Shown here piece by piece: positions 61,839 to 64,000 of a stretch of 64,000 nucleotides of DNA (its first letter is position 1; every line of letters begins with the position of its first letter). The DNA is from Megaustenia siamemsis. Taxonomy: Eukaryota; Mollusca; Gastropoda; Stylommatophora; Ariophantidae. The stretch lies in NCBI GenBank assembly GCA_032433765.1, contig JAVIAB010000051.1:80864847-80928846 (forward strand), given 5' to 3'. The position numbers and the translations under genes were made by a program. The notes beneath the pieces are model-generated. The model saw only the letters and a program-made list of their open reading frames with translations, ran no database searches and was not told where the DNA came from.

Positions 61839-62110
61839 CTTCCTCATCTGCTTTTCAGCGTCGAGGGGAGATATAATTTATGGTCTTTTGCTCTTCTGTT
61901 CGCCTCTGCTGCTGTTATGTTTCCTAGTGCTTCTAATATTCCTTCGACCTATCTTTTTCGTGGTCGACCCTTGGGTCTGATGTTCTCACAACGTTTGTTG
62001 AAAGCTCGTTGTGTTGTGTTTTGTTCTTTCTGCCTTGTCACGTGGCCAAACCATTTTATCTGTTGTTTCCTTATATATTCTATATTGAGCATCTATGATC
62101 TCAAATGTCT
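61839..62110 (-). pseudogene. LINE family C, 3'-terminal fragment
   Basis: The minus strand shows a KWFGHVTRQKE-like block, an NTTQRAFNKRCEN block, RPKGRPRKR and SRGEQKSKRP followed by IISPLDAEKQMRKE. Complete to the ORF2 end and then the (GAA)n tail. Same family as 40540-41130 and 24795-25015. Confidence 0.75.
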
Positions 62111-62149
62111 GTCTTAACAACACTGAACAACAAATAATAAAAAGGCATA

Positions 62150-62255
62150 CTTCACTAGTGTTTGTTGTCTCGTGGCAAGGCGCTGTGTCGAGAGGTGCGG
62201 GTTTGACCCTGCTTCGGACCTTTTTTTGTTCTTTTTTTTTCTGGTGTTGGTTATT
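62150..62255 (+). mobile_element. SINE3 copy
   Basis: tctcgtggcaaggcgctgtg and ggtgcgggtttgaccctgct (B-box region), then tcggacc and a long T-rich tail. It matches the element at 33961-34158 in the tRNA-like part; the first bases of the head are diverged. Confidence 0.65.
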
Positions 62256-63379
62256 TGTGATTTTTTTTCAAGAGTGTTGTAAATATACCTCTTCAGTTGA
62301 AATAATTCGTTAGACCTTCCCTACCAGGACAGGGTGGGTGTAGCTGGTGGAACTGTTGCATCAGCTAAGAAATGTCCCATGTCCAAAATGACGGGGTATG
62401 CCATGTGGGCAGGAGCTGCATCCAAAGCTTTATCCATGGGGAAGGGCACTCTGAAAAATAAACTGCTGCCTAGCAGTTGCCATCGGGAAAATGGAGGACT
62501 ATCGGAGAACACCCAGACAAAACCACGTGTAGGGGGTCACCAGTTCTGTCCGTCAACCACATAGCAGACGGAGCACTACATTGAGCCAAGATCCAGCATG
62601 CTAAAGAAAGAATGTGTCAACCAAGGCGCAGGTTTAGGTGTACTATTAGGACACACACACATATACACATGCGAGTACCGACTCATGCAACCAGCTCATA
62701 TTTAGTCGTGATGTTGGTCCTACCAATCCATCATGAAACAGGACAGTGTCAAGTTCGCATGATCAAAAAAGTTGAACGCTGAAGAACTGAATATTTCTTA
62801 CCCAAAACTATCACATTTTTCGATCTCTCCAATATTTCTTCTCGTAAAATTTAGTGTACTAAAATATTACTACAACAATAAATTCATTTTATTACAGAAT
62901 TTACATTTTTGTGCATTGTCACACTTTGAAACCACTACTTTAAAAAAAAAAACAAATTCAACGAGTGAAGATAATGTAGTCAGCTCAGATTATTCACGCA
63001 TAAATACTGCAACATTTGTAGGATTGTTAATCGTACATCATGGAGAGCATGTTTAAGGAATGGTATAACATCATTTGACTTCCGTCTCCAAGATGGATGA
63101 TCTAGTCCACGTCCTCTCGGTCGCTGAAGAAAGTGCATTCGGGGTCTGATTAATTTCGGTTCTCCATTGCACTTTTCTGCGTTAAAGTCAAAATGATGAT
63201 CTACTTATTACATCTGCGCCGCTAAAGCGAAGTCGTACGCCGGCAACAGTCCCTTTTTGACAAATCAAGTGTTGTGAATGCGACCTTCCACCGTCTAGAC
63301 TTGATCTGCGCTTTACGTCACATTGGTGCTGTTTATGACCTTTGTTGGAATTCCTTGACGCAAGTTATTTACATGTTAC
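62256..63379. other. Unassigned sequence
   Basis: A 76-codon frame at 62334-62564 has no recognisable domain; the rest is AT-rich. Confidence 0.4.
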
Positions 63380-63985
63380 TCATTAATATTAAACATCAAG
63401 ATCAAAGACAAAGAAATAAAACAAGTAGAGGAATTCAAGTATTTAGGCACAATGTTCACAGAAGATGGAAAACTAGACAGAGAAATTGACATGAGAATAC
63501 AAAAAGCAAATGCTGTCACATACCAGCTTTCACCATTGTTAAGACATCCAAACATTTCAATGCCAGCTAAACAACAAATGATAAATAGCATTTTCATACA
63601 AACTTTGTGCTATGAAAGTCAAACATGGACCCTTTCTAAATCACATTTAAGAAAGATCAATACATGTGAGATGCGATGCTTGAGAAAAGTAACAAACAAC
63701 ACAAGAAGAGATAGAATACCAAATGCAACCATAAGAAAAATGGTAGGAACAAAACCCTGCCAAGAATATATAGAACAACAACAACTTAATTGGTTTGGCC
63801 ACCTGGTCAGAATGAATCCTCACCTATCACAATCAAGGGCGTTCTTCTCGAGAATGCATGGAAAAAGACCAAGAGGAAGACCCAGAAGAAGATGGATAGA
63901 TGCAGTGACAGAGACATGTAACAACAAAGGAAAATCACTAATTCAGACAATTCGAGCAGCACAAGAACGACAAATGATATAAACC
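63380..63985 (+). pseudogene. LINE ORF2, RT C-terminal part (another family)
   Basis: Begins within VEEFKYLGT-type sequence (frame-shifted, about 63425-63452), then a clean 176-codon frame to 63982: MFTEDGKLDREIDMRIQKAN, LCYESQTWTLSKSHLRKINT, EMRCLRKVTNNTRRDRIPNA, QQQLNWFGHLVRMNPHLSQS and GKRPRGRPRRRWIDAVTETC. These are the standard blocks after the RT core, in order. The 5' part, including the catalytic Asp pair, is absent. Confidence 0.8.
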
Positions 63986-64000
63986 ACGACACCTTTTAGG

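Noticed and set aside
61533..61847. Arginine-rich ORF resembling a nucleic-acid-binding protein
   Set aside because: Translation of the (GAA)n/(AGA)n tail of a LINE on the minus strand.
62334..62564. Candidate small protein with a Gly/Ala/Lys-rich N-terminus
   Set aside because: No family recognised and no supporting context; an overlapping frame is open on the minus strand too.

Overview
The window looks like repeat-saturated nuclear DNA of an invertebrate animal. The basis is the RTE/CFDP2-like LINE pieces with (GATGAT)n or (GAA)n 3' tails, tRNA-derived SINEs, a Polinton/adintovirus-like element, Tc1/mariner-superfamily transposons with about 100-bp inverted ends, and long minisatellites. 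A lophotrochozoan such as a mollusc is my guess; nothing here fixes the species. I found no convincing host gene exon, tRNA gene, rRNA gene or CRISPR array. Nearly every protein-like stretch belongs to a mobile element, and most are broken.

Layout. 0.18-2.3 kb: a DDE transposon (element A) inserted in trinucleotide DNA. 3.5-12 kb: LINE and SINE scraps, a 59-bp minisatellite, and a nested SINE/LINE/SINE block (10.15-11.79 kb). 12-23 kb: a run of minisatellites (units of 53, 77, 42, 31 and 31-32 bp) with a decayed Penelope-like GIY-YIG piece and a hammerhead-like motif between them. 23-25 kb: one LINE nested in another with an 11-bp target duplication. 25.2-28.35 kb: a second DDE transposon (element B, almost intact) abutting an internally deleted relative of element A. 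29-43.6 kb: LINE fragments, SINEs and a MITE-like DDE derivative (32.8-33.6 kb). 43.6-45.7 kb: a third DDE transposon (element C).

47.8-56.96 kb is the centrepiece: a decayed Polinton (Maverick)/adintovirus-like element bounded by inverted repeats of about 565 bp. On the + strand it carries, in order, a packaging ATPase, a pX-like hydrophobic protein, a conserved 144-aa protein, an rve integrase with a chromodomain-like tail, a small membrane protein, a penton/minor-capsid-like protein, a basic protein, the double-jelly-roll major capsid protein and an adenain-like protease. A PC4-like ORF runs the other way. No DNA polymerase B gene is visible. All genes but one are broken, so this is a fossil; later LINE and SINE insertions with target duplications sit inside it. 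57-64 kb: more LINE and SINE remnants, two minisatellites and AT-rich DNA.

How the genes work together: the Polinton set is a virion morphogenesis and integration module (ATPase, protease and capsid proteins for assembly; integrase for insertion). The four DDE-transposon copies share terminal bases (TAG..GTTCA-like), TA target duplications and one transposase architecture, so they form one superfamily with autonomous-like, nonsense-broken and deletion-derivative members.
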